Assembly: GCF_017355185.1 (NCBI RefSeq)
Contig: NZ_JADILJ010000009.1
Span: forward strand, 1-64,000
DNA length: 64,000 nt
Direction: 5' to 3'
Origin: Rathayibacter sp. SD072
GTDB taxonomy: Bacteria; Actinomycetota; Actinomycetes; Actinomycetales; Microbacteriaceae
Positions 50,640 to 59,145 of the stretch are shown here, piece by piece. Position 1 is the first letter of the stretch. Every line of letters begins with the position of its first letter. A program made the position numbers and the translations under genes. The notes under the pieces are model-generated. The model did no database searches. It worked only from the letters and a program-made list of their open reading frames with translations, and was not told the DNA's origin.

Positions 50640-51463
50640 CGGGCGGCCTCGACGACGGGGATGCCGGCGGGCGGCTCGACGGAGGTGTCGGCGGGGGTCG
50701 CCGGGGCCGTGCCGATCGAGGCGGCGAAGCGCCCGAGCTCGCGGGCGAGCTCCTCGGGCTCCGTGCGCGGGACCACGTGGCGGGAGCGGCCGAGCTCGAG
50801 CACGCGGGCGTCGGCGCATGCGGCGGCGAGCCGTGCGCACCAGTCGCGCGTGCCGATCGGGTCGTCATGGCCGCGGACGATCATGACGGGCTGAGCGAGC
50901 ACCGCGGCCCGGGCGACGATCGGGTGGTGCAGCATCTCGGGGAGCTGGCGGAGGTACCAGCCGATTCCTCCGCGCAGGTAGTCGCCGAGGACCAGCGCGT
51001 CCACTCCGATCGGCTCGCCGAGGCAGTCGCGGGCGAGCGCGAGGCCCTGCCGGACTGCTCCGGGCCGTTCCGGATCGACGACGGGACCGATCAGCACCAC
51101 GCCCTCGACGAGGTCGGGGGAGAGGGCGGCGAGCTCGACGGCGACCTGGGTGCCCATGGAGTGCCCGACGGCGATCGCGCGCGTGACGCCGCGATCCTCC
51201 AGCACCCGTGCGACGAACCGGGCGTGGTCGGCGATGCCGACGCGGCGCCGCGGCGAGCGGTTGGCTCCGAAGCCCGCGAGGTCGACGGCGACCACGCGGC
51301 CGTGCCGCCGCAGCGGGGCGACCAGGCGCGAGAACGTGCGGTGGGACATCCCGATGCCGTGGAGGAGCACGAAGGTGCGCGGCGCGTCGAGCGAGCCGAC
51401 GGCGTACGAGCGCAGCTGCACGCCGTCGACCTCGTGATGGACGGCGGAGACGCGGCGGGGCAT
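50636..51463 (-). CDS. Alpha/beta hydrolase
   Basis: This is a 275-residue alpha/beta hydrolase. HGIGMSHRTF near residue 35 is the oxyanion block, the nucleophile Ser sits in AVGHSMGTQVAVEL near 100, the acid in RGHDDPIGT near 198, and the His in GRSRHVVPRTEP near 225. The C-terminal tail is Pro/Ala-rich. The ATG at 51463 is 6 bases after TAGCCT (51470-51475, minus strand). It is the first gene of the two-hydrolase unit. Confidence 0.83.
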   Translation of the reverse strand: MPRRVSAVHHEVDGVQLRSYAVGSLDAPRTFVLLHGIGMSHRTFSRLVAPLRRHGRVVAVDLAGFGANRSPRRRVGIADHARFVARVLEDRGVTRAIAVGHSMGTQVAVELAALSPDLVEGVVLIGPVVDPERPGAVRQGLALARDCLGEPIGVDALVLGDYLRGGIGWYLRQLPEMLHHPIVARAAVLAQPVMIVRGHDDPIGTRDWCARLAAACADARVLELGRSRHVVPRTEPEELARELGRFAASIGTAPATPADTSVEPPAGIPVVEAAR

Positions 51464-51540
51464 TGCTCCAGGCTAGGCAGCCGGTGGCTGCGGCGCGCGG
51501 GGATGCGCGAGGGCGGTGGGGTGGGCTAGGAAGCTCGCGC

Positions 51541-51572
51541 TTGACATTCGCACTGATGTCAAGGTTGAGCAT
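51541..51572 (+). promoter_or_regulatory. MerR-type promoter of the efflux gene, with operator
   Basis: The -35 TTGACA (51541-51546) and -10 GAGCAT (51567-51572) are 20 bases apart, a long spacer typical of MerR-activated promoters. The 22-bp dyad at 51544-51565 fits ACnTTnnCA-N4-TGnnAAnGT and lies in that spacer. The ATG follows the -10 by 6 bases. Confidence 0.7.
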
Positions 51573-51578
51573 GGATCC

Positions 51579-53048
51579 ATGACCACTTCTCCCCGCATGC
51601 TCGCGCACCCTCCGCAGTCCGATCGACTCCGGAAGGGGGACGGGCTCGTCATCGGTCTGCTGATGGCGTCCACGTTCCTCGTGCTGCTCAACGAGATGCT
51701 CCTCGGCGTGGCCCTGCCGACCCTCATCGTCGACCTCGGCGTCGGTCCGTCCGCCGGGCAGTGGCTGACGACGGGCTATCTGCTGACCCTCGCGGTCCTG
51801 ATCCCCGCGACCGGCTTCGTGATGCGGCGCTTCCACCTGCGCGCGATCTTCCTGACCGCGCTGTCGGTGTTCATCGTCGGCACGGTCCTCGCGGCGGCGG
51901 CACCGGGTTTCGAGGTGCTCCTCGTCGGACGTCTCGTGCAGGCGGCGGGGACGGCTGTCTTCGTGCCGCTGCTGATGACGACGGCCATCCGGCTCGTCCC
52001 GGAGTCGCGGCGCGGCCGGATCATGGCGATCGTCACGGCGGTCCCGGCCCTCGCACCCGCGGTGGGCCCCGCCGTCTCGGGCCTGGTGCTGACCTACCTG
52101 CCCTGGCGCTGGCTCTTCCTCCTCGTGCTGCCGCTCGCGGTGATCGCGCTCTTCGTCGGAGCGATGACGCTGAAGAACATCACCGCACCCGAACGGGCAT
52201 CCCTCGATCTGCTGTCCCTGGTCCTGTCCGCGCTCGGCTTCGGGGGACTGGTGCTCGGGCTGTCCCTGATCGGGGAGTCCGCGTCCGGTCACGCGCCGCT
52301 GCCTCCCCTCGTCCCCGCACTGATCGGGGTGGCGGGTGTGGGCTTGTTCGTCCTGCGCCAGGTGTCGCTCCGTCGACGGGGGAACGCACTTCTGGACATG
52401 CGCATCTTCAGGAGCAGGACCTTCGTGGTCGCAGTGGTGATCATGCTGTTCGTCGCGATGAACGGATTCGGTGTCGCGCTCGTCATCCCGTTCGTTCTGA
52501 CAGGAGCTCTGGGGCTGAGCACGCTGTCGGTCGGCTTGTTCCTGCTTCCCGGCGGCCTCGTCATCTCGGCCGTGTCCGCGCTCGGTGGCCGCGTCTACGA
52601 CCGGTTCGGCCCCCTGCCCCTGGTGATCCCCGGATCGGTGATCTGGGCGGCGAGCATCTGGTTCCTCAGCACCCTGTCCGACGCCGACAGCGTCTGGACG
52701 TACCTGACCGGGTACCTCGTGATGATGGCGGCCCAGGCGATGATGTGGGGTCCGGCGACGACGCTGGCGTTGGGGGCCCTCCGCCCGGAGCTCTACCCCC
52801 ACGGGAGTGCCGCCTTCACGACGGTGCAGCAGCTCGCGGGCGCGGCGGGCGGCGCCGTCCTCGTCTCCGCCTACACGATCGGCTCGAACGCAGCGGACCC
52901 GGCGCGGCTGACCATCGCCGAGACCGTCTCCGCGGGAGAGGGCGCCTTCGTGACGGCCGGTGTCATCGCCGTCGCGGCCATCATCGGCACGCTGTTCATC
53001 GGACGGCGTCGTCGGGATCGTGGGTCCGAGGAGGATCCCTCCCGTTGA
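51579..53048 (+). CDS. MFS drug/organic-compound exporter (DHA2/EmrB-QacA type)
   Basis: This is a 489-residue carrier with about fourteen helices. LLNEMLLGVALPTLIVDLG near residue 30 corresponds to the first helix with its conserved Asn. WLTTGYLLTLAVLIPATGFV, GRLVQAAGTAV, and PALAPAVGPAVSGLVL near 155 (the antiporter motif C region) place it in the proton-driven 14-helix DHA2 exporters. It should pump a hydrophobic or cationic organic compound out of the cell. The promoter holds the MerR dyad, and the MerR gene lies 108 bases downstream on the same strand. Confidence 0.88.
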   Translation: MTTSPRMLAHPPQSDRLRKGDGLVIGLLMASTFLVLLNEMLLGVALPTLIVDLGVGPSAGQWLTTGYLLTLAVLIPATGFVMRRFHLRAIFLTALSVFIVGTVLAAAAPGFEVLLVGRLVQAAGTAVFVPLLMTTAIRLVPESRRGRIMAIVTAVPALAPAVGPAVSGLVLTYLPWRWLFLLVLPLAVIALFVGAMTLKNITAPERASLDLLSLVLSALGFGGLVLGLSLIGESASGHAPLPPLVPALIGVAGVGLFVLRQVSLRRRGNALLDMRIFRSRTFVVAVVIMLFVAMNGFGVALVIPFVLTGALGLSTLSVGLFLLPGGLVISAVSALGGRVYDRFGPLPLVIPGSVIWAASIWFLSTLSDADSVWTYLTGYLVMMAAQAMMWGPATTLALGALRPELYPHGSAAFTTVQQLAGAAGGAVLVSAYTIGSNAADPARLTIAETVSAGEGAFVTAGVIAVAAIIGTLFIGRRRRDRGSEEDPSR

Positions 53049-53115
53049 AGGACGCGCGACGTTCCGCGTGCGCGCCGCAGGACTGCGACCGGGCGGTCTC
53101 TGCACCCGGTATCGA

Positions 53116-53137
53116 ACGTTTCCAATAGTGTGAAGGT
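53116..53137 (+). promoter_or_regulatory. MerR dyad in the merR promoter
   Basis: The sequence fits ACnTTnnCA-N4-TGnnAAnGT exactly. It covers an AATAGT hexamer (53124-53129) that could be the -10 of the regulator gene, so the position suits autorepression. Confidence 0.65.
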
Positions 53138-53155
53138 CGAGGAGAGAGGGAGATC

Positions 53156-53542
53156 GTGCGGATCGGAGAGCTGGCGAAGAAGACGGGGGTGCCGGCGCGC
53201 ATGCTCCGCTACTACGAGGAGCAAGGGCTCATCTCGCCCCAGCGCCTCGAGAACGGGTACCGCGACTACGGCGATCACCTCGTGGACCGGGTGAACAAGA
53301 TCCGCGGTCTCGTCGACACCGGCATCCCCTCGCGCATCATCGTCGACATCCTCCCGTGCCTCGATCAGCCGCAGACGATCGTGGTCCGCGATCCCGAGCC
53401 AGGACTCCTCGACCTGCTGACCGAGGAGCGGGACCGGATGTCGCAGAAGATCGACTTCCTGATCCAGAACCGCGACTCCGTCTCGCGGTACATCGAGGCT
53501 CTGGACGCCGCGCTGCAGGCGAAGACCGCTCGAGCGAGCTGA
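53156..53542 (+). CDS. MerR-family transcriptional regulator
   Basis: This is a 128-residue MerR regulator. The N-terminal winged helix-turn-helix is intact (MRIGELAKKTGVPARMLRYY, then the wing GYRDYGDHLVDRV). A long dimerisation helix follows (about residues 80-115). The effector part is short and has one Cys (Cys68 in DILPCLDQP), so it is not a multi-Cys metal sensor; a small organic ligand is more likely. GGAGAGAGGGAG precedes the GTG. Three 22-bp dyads in the promoters of the exporter, this gene and the monooxygenase define its probable regulon. Confidence 0.9.
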   Translation: MRIGELAKKTGVPARMLRYYEEQGLISPQRLENGYRDYGDHLVDRVNKIRGLVDTGIPSRIIVDILPCLDQPQTIVVRDPEPGLLDLLTEERDRMSQKIDFLIQNRDSVSRYIEALDAALQAKTARAS

Positions 53543-53645
53543 ATCCGCGCCCGCTTCCGCCCACAGTCGCCGAGGTGCGAGCGGAGGCGGTGTCGTGCGG
53601 CACCGCGTCGCGGCGGTCCGCGGACGGATCCCGCGGTCGGCGCTC

Positions 53646-53678
53646 TTGACATTGCCATTAGTGAGAACGTTGCACGAT
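53646..53678 (+). promoter_or_regulatory. MerR-type promoter of the monooxygenase gene, with operator
   Basis: The -35 TTGACA (53646-53651) and -10 CACGAT (53673-53678) are 21 bases apart. The dyad at 53649-53670 fits ACnTTnnCA-N4-TGnnAAnGT. The GTG at 53685 follows the -10 by 6 bases. Confidence 0.7.
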
Positions 53679-53684
53679 GGAACC

Positions 53685-55025
53685 GTGACCAGCTCGTCCT
53701 CCTCCTCTCGCACCGGCATGCTCCTCGGCCTCCAGTTCGGCAACGGCTACGGCTCGCAGCCCGACTCCTGGCGGATGCCCGGTGTCGACAGCGCCGGCTA
53801 CACCGACTTCGATGCGATGGCGCGCCACGCTCGAGCGGCGGAGCGCGGTCTGCTCGACTTCCTGTTCCTGCCGGACGGACTCGGGCTCGAGGACGATCTC
53901 GATCGCCATCCGCCGAAGTTCTCGATGGAGCCGATCCTCACCCTCGCCGCGATCGCGCGCGCGACGAGCCGCATCGGGCTCGTGATGACCGCCTCGTCCA
54001 CCTATAACGACGCCTACTCCCTCGCCCGGCAGCTGAAGACGCTCGACGTGATGAGCCACGGCCGCGTCGGCTGGAACGCTGTTCCCACCAGCGGGGAGCT
54101 GGCTGCGGGCAACTTCGGCAGGGCGGCGCTGGGGCGCCAGGAGAAGTACGAGCGTCTGCACGAGATGGTGCAGATCATGCAGGGCCTCTGGGGGAGCTGG
54201 GGCGAGGACGCCTGGATCGAGGACGCCGAGACCGGGCGCTTCGCCGATGCGTCGAAGGTGCGCGCCGTGAACATGGCGGGTCGTCACGTCGCCTCCCGGG
54301 GACCCCTGGCGATCCCTCCGTCGGAGCAGGGGCAGCCGGTGATCTTCCAGGCCGGCGGCGGCGGCAACGGCGCAGCTGTCGCAGGGCGTTACGCGAACGG
54401 CGTCATCGGCGCCGCCTTCAGCATCGAGGACGCACGGGCGCAGCGCACGATGCTCCGCCGCGCCGCCGCCGACGCCGGACGCGACCCCGACGAGGTGAAG
54501 TTCTTCGCCGGAGTGATGCCCGCACTCGGACGGGACCGCCGCGACGCCCTCGACCGGCGCCTGCTCCTCGGGCGGGACACCCTCCCGCAGCGCGTGCCCT
54601 ACCTCGGCCTCCTGCTGAACCTGCACCTGACCGAGGAGCGACTCGACACGCCCCTCACCCCCGCCGAGCTCGTCGCCGCACGGCCGAGCCCCGGCGACCC
54701 CCGCGCGGGCCGGGCTCTCGAGGTCGCCCGGGAGGGCTGGACCGTGCGCGAGATCCTCGCCCACGGGGTCATCGACTACCACCCGACTCCGGTCGGATCG
54801 GCGGCGGACATCGCCGACCACCTGCAGGAGTGGTACGAAGCCGGCGCGGTCGACGGATTCTGGGTCTCGGTCGACGTCTACGAGGACGGAGTCGACGCCT
54901 TCGTCGACCAGGTCGTCCCGGTCCTGCAGGACCGCGGCCTCTTCCACCGCGAGTACGAGGGCACCACGCTCCGCGACCACCTCGGCGCCCCTCACCAGTA
55001 CGGCCTCGACCCCCGCCTCTCCTAG
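53685..55025 (+). CDS. NtaA/SnaA/DszA-family flavin monooxygenase
   Basis: This is a 446-residue luciferase-like (alpha/beta barrel) monooxygenase of the group that includes nitrilotriacetate and dibenzothiophene-sulfone monooxygenases. MLLGLQFGNGYGSQPDSWRM near residue 11 matches the N-terminus of the family. TASSTYNDAYSLARQLKTLD near 103 and VGWNAVPTS near 127 form the FMNH2 and substrate pocket. The enzyme needs reduced flavin from a separate reductase; the next gene could serve. The GTG start follows a MerR-type promoter. Substrate unknown. Confidence 0.9.
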   Translation: MTSSSSSSRTGMLLGLQFGNGYGSQPDSWRMPGVDSAGYTDFDAMARHARAAERGLLDFLFLPDGLGLEDDLDRHPPKFSMEPILTLAAIARATSRIGLVMTASSTYNDAYSLARQLKTLDVMSHGRVGWNAVPTSGELAAGNFGRAALGRQEKYERLHEMVQIMQGLWGSWGEDAWIEDAETGRFADASKVRAVNMAGRHVASRGPLAIPPSEQGQPVIFQAGGGGNGAAVAGRYANGVIGAAFSIEDARAQRTMLRRAAADAGRDPDEVKFFAGVMPALGRDRRDALDRRLLLGRDTLPQRVPYLGLLLNLHLTEERLDTPLTPAELVAARPSPGDPRAGRALEVAREGWTVREILAHGVIDYHPTPVGSAADIADHLQEWYEAGAVDGFWVSVDVYEDGVDAFVDQVVPVLQDRGLFHREYEGTTLRDHLGAPHQYGLDPRLS

Positions 55026-55125
55026 GGGCGACGGGTCCTGCGACCCGACCCTGGGGCGCCGACCGGTACCGCGACCAGCACACACCCATTACCAGCACCA
55101 CGATCACGACACGAAGGAGACGGAC

Positions 55126-55833
55126 ATGAAGCGCATCGGCATCATCGGCGGCGGAGACATCGGAAGCGGGATCGCCCGCCTGGCGATCGCCGCCGGTCAC
55201 GAGGTGCTCATCGCGAACTCGCGCGGACCGGAGTCCCTCCGCGACCTCATCGACGAACTCGGTCCGAACGCTCGGTCGGGCGACGTGCTCGAGGCCGCGA
55301 CGTTCGGGGACATCACGGTCCTCGCCGTGCCGCTGGGCGCCTACCGGGCGCTCCCCGAGGGCGCCCTCGCCGGGAGGACCGTCCTCTCCACCGGCAACTA
55401 CTACCCCCACCGCGACGGACGCATCGCCCGCCTCGACGCCCTCGAGCTGACGACCGCCGAGCTCGAGCAGGAGCTGCTGCCCGGCGCGATCGTCATCAAG
55501 GCCTTCACCAACATCCTCGCTCACCACATCCCCTCCCTCGCCGGGTCCTCGCCCCGCACCGCCCTCGCGGTCTCCGGCGACGACGAGCAGGGCAAGGCCG
55601 CCGCCGCGGCCCTCGTCGACGACCTCGGCTTCGAGCCGGTCGACGCGGGGACGCTGGCCCAGTCGTGGCGCACCGAGCCCGAGTCCGGCGCCTACACGCC
55701 CCTCTACGCCGCCGACCCCGAGGGCTTGGCGAAGGACTACCTGGCGGACCGGGGGGCGCCCGTGTCGGCGGACCGGCTCCGCGAGCTCATCGCCGCTTCC
55801 CACCGAGCGGACGTCGCGGCTCGGACGTTCTGA
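55126..55833 (+). CDS. NAD(P)-binding oxidoreductase (F420-dependent NADP reductase-like)
   Basis: This is a 235-residue Rossmann-fold protein of the NADPH:F420 reductase-like family. GIIGGGDIGSGIARLAIAAG at residues 4-23 is the dinucleotide loop, NSRGPESL near 32 the NADP phosphate site, and VIKAFTNILAHH near 123 a conserved active-site block. GAAGGAGACGGAC precedes the ATG. It lies 100 bases after the monooxygenase stop without its own visible promoter, so it is probably in the same transcript. It may supply reduced cofactor to the monooxygenase. Confidence 0.85.
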   Translation: MKRIGIIGGGDIGSGIARLAIAAGHEVLIANSRGPESLRDLIDELGPNARSGDVLEAATFGDITVLAVPLGAYRALPEGALAGRTVLSTGNYYPHRDGRIARLDALELTTAELEQELLPGAIVIKAFTNILAHHIPSLAGSSPRTALAVSGDDEQGKAAAAALVDDLGFEPVDAGTLAQSWRTEPESGAYTPLYAADPEGLAKDYLADRGAPVSADRLRELIAASHRADVAARTF

Positions 55834-55868
55834 CCGGCCGGAGCGGCTGCGCAGCCGAGGGCGCACCG

Positions 55869-56055
55869 GTGAGCGACAGGCGGAGCACTCTCCTCACCGG
55901 CGCCGCCCGTGGAATCGTCCTCTCCACCGCGCACACGTTCGCAGCCGGAGGCGCGAGGGCGTGCTCGCGACACTGCGGTGCATCGCGCAGCCCGGACACC
56001 GCCGACTCGGGAGCGGAGGCCTCGCCCGCGTTCTCGACGTGAGCTCTCCGGGATC
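55869..56055 (+). pseudogene. Decayed short-chain dehydrogenase remnant
   Basis: From the GTG at 55869 the frame reads MSDRRSTLLTGAARGIVLST then AHTFAAGGAR, a clear SDR N-terminus (the TGxxxGIG nucleotide loop with the last Gly changed to Val). Two extra bases at 55959-55960 then shift the frame, after which VLATLR and, about 25 residues later, ARVLDVSSPGS continue the SDR pattern. No catalytic YxxxK or later part is present. It is a truncated, frameshifted relic just downstream of the monooxygenase unit. Confidence 0.6.
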
Positions 56056-56138
56056 GTCCCGCCGGGACATCACGAGGGCGAGGGCGTGGTGCAGGTCGCG
56101 GGCCCATCCGGAGACTCGGTGGTAGGTGGTTCCACTCA

Positions 56139-56198
56139 CCGCGGCGGTGTGCGGCGGCCGTCGACGACGCCGTCGGATCGTGCACACCGCCGCCGCGG
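56139..56198. repeat. Inverted repeat before the Ig-repeat protein gene
   Basis: The 14-base word CCGCGGCGGTGTGC at 56139-56152 recurs inverted at 56182-56198 with one extra triplet. It lies in the 310-base gap between the SDR relic and the gene at 56365; nothing else is seen in that gap. Confidence 0.45.
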
Positions 56199-56364
56199 CG
56201 GGCTCGAGGCGGGTCGGCTGTGCACCGGACCCCCCCGAACGGGTCCCTCGGGCTGCCTGTGAATCCACCAAGATGAGACGCCTCCCCCGATGGACGCGGT
56301 CTCGACGCACTCGGACTCTGCAGGCGCAGCACCACCACCCGATCGCACGCCCTGGAGTCCCGAC

Positions 56365-59025
56365 ATGCCCTCGTTCCGTCCTGCCCGCTCGCGGGTCCTC
56401 GCCCTCGCCACCGCCCTCGCGGTCGGCTTCGGCGTCCTCGTGGCTCCGGCCGCCGTCGCGGCGGCCGCCGAGCCGCCGACCGCGGTCGCGGGTGCCTGGC
56501 ACACCGAGGAGCCTGCCGCGCGCCTCGCCGGGCCGGAGGCCGCCGCTCCCCAGGCGCTCGCCGCAGTCGCGCCTCCTGCGAACGACCTGCGCGAGAACGC
56601 GACGGTCGTCGCGAGCCTGCCGTTCTCGACTTACGCCCCGTACGCGGGCGCGACCTTGTCCGAGGGTGAGGACTCGACCTGCAGGACGACGGATCCGGAC
56701 TACTCGGAGTTCTTCACCCAGGGGTACGGCTCGACCTGGTACAAGTTCGTCTCGACGAAGAGGCAGACCCTGACCTTCGGTGGTTCGGCCCCTCGGTCGG
56801 CGACGATCGTCAGCGCCTTCATCGACGGGCCGATCGTGGACGGTGCTCGTCTCAGCTGCTCCGAAACGGGGTACCGCGACCAGAACCACGTCCAAGCAGT
56901 GGCCGGGCAGACCTACTACTTCCAGGTCAGCGTCGATCACTACTCGACCGAGACCGAGGGCCCCGCGGACGCTCAGTTCTTCCTCTCCGCCAGCGCCCCG
57001 ATCCTGAACACCACCTACTCGTCGGCCACCGCGGTCACGACACTGCCGACGACGATCGCGGGTACCACCCTCACGATCGACAACAACTGGTACGAGCCTT
57101 ACGCCGGATGCGATCTCAATCCCTTCATGGGCTCGGTCTGGTACAAGTACCGAGCAGCGTCCAATGGAAGCGTCAGGGCGGATCTCGGCGACAGCTTCTC
57201 TCCGATGAACGTCGCCGTCTTCGACTCCGACGGGGTGACTCCGGGTCGCATGCTCGACTGCAGCGAGCAGTCCGCCGAGCCCGGGTACTCCGACTACTCG
57301 GACGCGCGCGCCAACGTCGAATTCGCCGTGGCAGCAGGCAAGACCTACTTCCTTCAGGTGGCCAACTTCGACTTCTACGAGGGTGACTTCGAGTTGGAGC
57401 TGACGAACGTCGGCACCCTCACCTCTCCGACTCCGAGCATCACCGGCTCCGGTGCTGTCGGTGACACTCTGACCGCCGTGCCCGGCGCCTGGGGCCCTCA
57501 GCCCGTCGCGCTGAGCTACCAGTGGCTGAACAACGGCTACCCGATCGAGGGTGCGACCGGCTCGCAGTACGTCGTCCCCGACTACTCCAGCGGCACCTTG
57601 AGCGTCGAGGTCACCGGCACGAAGGCCGGCTACGCGGAGGCGACACGCACCAGCGCCGCCGTCGCCGTCACCCTCGGCTCGCTCACCAACTCCGTGCCGA
57701 CCGTCACCGGTTCCTCCTCGGTCGGCGGCACCCTGACGGCGAACCCGGGCAACTGGGGCCCGGCGCCGGTCACCCTCTCGTACCAGTGGAAGCGCAACGG
57801 CACCGCGATCACCGGTGCCACCAGGAGCACCTACGTCGTCGCGTCGGCCGACTCCGGCACCGCGCTCACCGTCAGCGTGACGGGAACGAAGCAGGGCTAC
57901 ACGACGGCCACCCGGACCAGTGCCGCGGTGCAGGTCGGCCTGCCGCTGATGACGCTGATGCCCACTCCGACGATCTCGGGCTCGACCATCGTCGGCTCGA
58001 CCCTCACGGCCAACCCGGGCACCTGGGATGCGGGCACCGTGCTCACGTATCAGTGGAAGAAGAACGGCGGGGTCTACCTCTCGGGAGCCACCGCGAAGAC
58101 CTACGTCCTGAAGGCGGCCGACGCCGGGGCGACGCTCACCGTGTCCGTCACCGGCACCAAGCCCGGGTTCTCGCCCGCCACGAAGACGAGCGCCACGACC
58201 GCGGCCGTCGCGAACGGCGCCGTGCTCACCGGGCCCATCCCGACGATCACCGGCACGGCGACCGTGGGGCAGAAGCTGACCGCTGTTCCCGGAACCTGGG
58301 CTCCCGCGCCGGTGACCCTCGCGTACCAGTGGAAGCGCGCTGGAGTCGCGATCAGCGGAGCCACTGCGTCCACCTACACGCTCGTCGCCGCCGATGCGGG
58401 TGCGGCGATCACGGTGAGCGTCACCGGGACCAAGACCGGCTACTCCGCTCTGACGAAGACCAGCACCGCGACCACGGTCAAGGCCGCGCTGCAGACCCTC
58501 ATGCCCACCCCGACCATCACCGGCACCAAGACCGTCGGCGCAACCCTCACCGCGAATCCCGGCACCTGGGACGCGGGGACCACGCTCACGTACCAGTGGA
58601 AGAAGAACGGCGGCACTTACATCACCGGCGCCACCTCGAAGACCTACGTCCTCAAGGGAACCGACGCAGGCGCCACGATCACCGTCTCGGTCACCTCGAC
58701 CAAGCCCGGCTTCGCGCCGGCGACGAAGACGAGCGCCGCCACGGCGACGGTCGCGAAGGGAACGCTGACCGGCGCGACCCCGACGATCTCGGGCACCGCG
58801 AGGGTCGGCTACACCCTCACCGCGGCCCCGGCCGCATGGACGCCGTCACCCGTCACCCTGAGCTACCAGTGGTACCGCGGCACGACCGCGATCACCGGAG
58901 CGACGGCGGCGACCTACAAGCTCGTCACCGCCGACAAGGCCGCGTCGATCACCGTCAAGGTCACCGGCACGAAGGTCGGCTACACGACCCTCGTCAAGAC
59001 GAGCGCGGCGGTCAAGCCGAGCTGA
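56365..59025 (+). CDS. Secreted protein with two PPC-like domains and six Ig-like repeats
   Basis: This is an 886-residue exported protein. A signal peptide (about residues 1-35, VLALATALAVGFGVLVAPAA) leads to two beta-rich domains (about 80-215 and 216-350) that resemble bacterial pre-peptidase C-terminal domains (each with a GSxWYKF or GSVWYKY strand). Six tandem repeats of about 85-90 residues then follow, each with a SYQW-like strand (ALSYQW, TLSYQW, VLTYQW, TLAYQW, TLTYQW, TLSYQW), GATxxTY, and VTGTKxGY. Repeats 3-4 and 5-6 form a duplicated pair. No sorting motif or second membrane helix is seen, so it is probably released or loosely wall-bound, perhaps for adhesion. Confidence 0.85.
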   Translation: MPSFRPARSRVLALATALAVGFGVLVAPAAVAAAAEPPTAVAGAWHTEEPAARLAGPEAAAPQALAAVAPPANDLRENATVVASLPFSTYAPYAGATLSEGEDSTCRTTDPDYSEFFTQGYGSTWYKFVSTKRQTLTFGGSAPRSATIVSAFIDGPIVDGARLSCSETGYRDQNHVQAVAGQTYYFQVSVDHYSTETEGPADAQFFLSASAPILNTTYSSATAVTTLPTTIAGTTLTIDNNWYEPYAGCDLNPFMGSVWYKYRAASNGSVRADLGDSFSPMNVAVFDSDGVTPGRMLDCSEQSAEPGYSDYSDARANVEFAVAAGKTYFLQVANFDFYEGDFELELTNVGTLTSPTPSITGSGAVGDTLTAVPGAWGPQPVALSYQWLNNGYPIEGATGSQYVVPDYSSGTLSVEVTGTKAGYAEATRTSAAVAVTLGSLTNSVPTVTGSSSVGGTLTANPGNWGPAPVTLSYQWKRNGTAITGATRSTYVVASADSGTALTVSVTGTKQGYTTATRTSAAVQVGLPLMTLMPTPTISGSTIVGSTLTANPGTWDAGTVLTYQWKKNGGVYLSGATAKTYVLKAADAGATLTVSVTGTKPGFSPATKTSATTAAVANGAVLTGPIPTITGTATVGQKLTAVPGTWAPAPVTLAYQWKRAGVAISGATASTYTLVAADAGAAITVSVTGTKTGYSALTKTSTATTVKAALQTLMPTPTITGTKTVGATLTANPGTWDAGTTLTYQWKKNGGTYITGATSKTYVLKGTDAGATITVSVTSTKPGFAPATKTSAATATVAKGTLTGATPTISGTARVGYTLTAAPAAWTPSPVTLSYQWYRGTTAITGATAATYKLVTADKAASITVKVTGTKVGYTTLVKTSAAVKPS

Positions 59026-59145
59026 TCGACGGAGGCGTGCGCTGCGCGAGCGCGCACGCCTCCGTCCTCCGTCCCGCTGCGAAGTGGCATCCCCGCAAGC
59101 CGGTCGTCCTGTCGAGCTCGCGGGCTCCACTCGGCGGGCTGAGCG
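59026..59145. other. Non-coding stretch after the Ig-repeat gene
   Basis: Directly after the stop is a short inverted region (GAGGCGTGCGCTGCGCGAGCG followed by CGCGCACGCCTCCG, 59032-59068) that is the likely terminator. No gene is visible before the AraC relic. Confidence 0.45.

Noticed and set aside
55126-55833. A true F420-dependent enzyme
   Set aside because: The family name alone does not prove F420 use; no F420 biosynthesis gene is in the window, so I kept it as F420-reductase-like.
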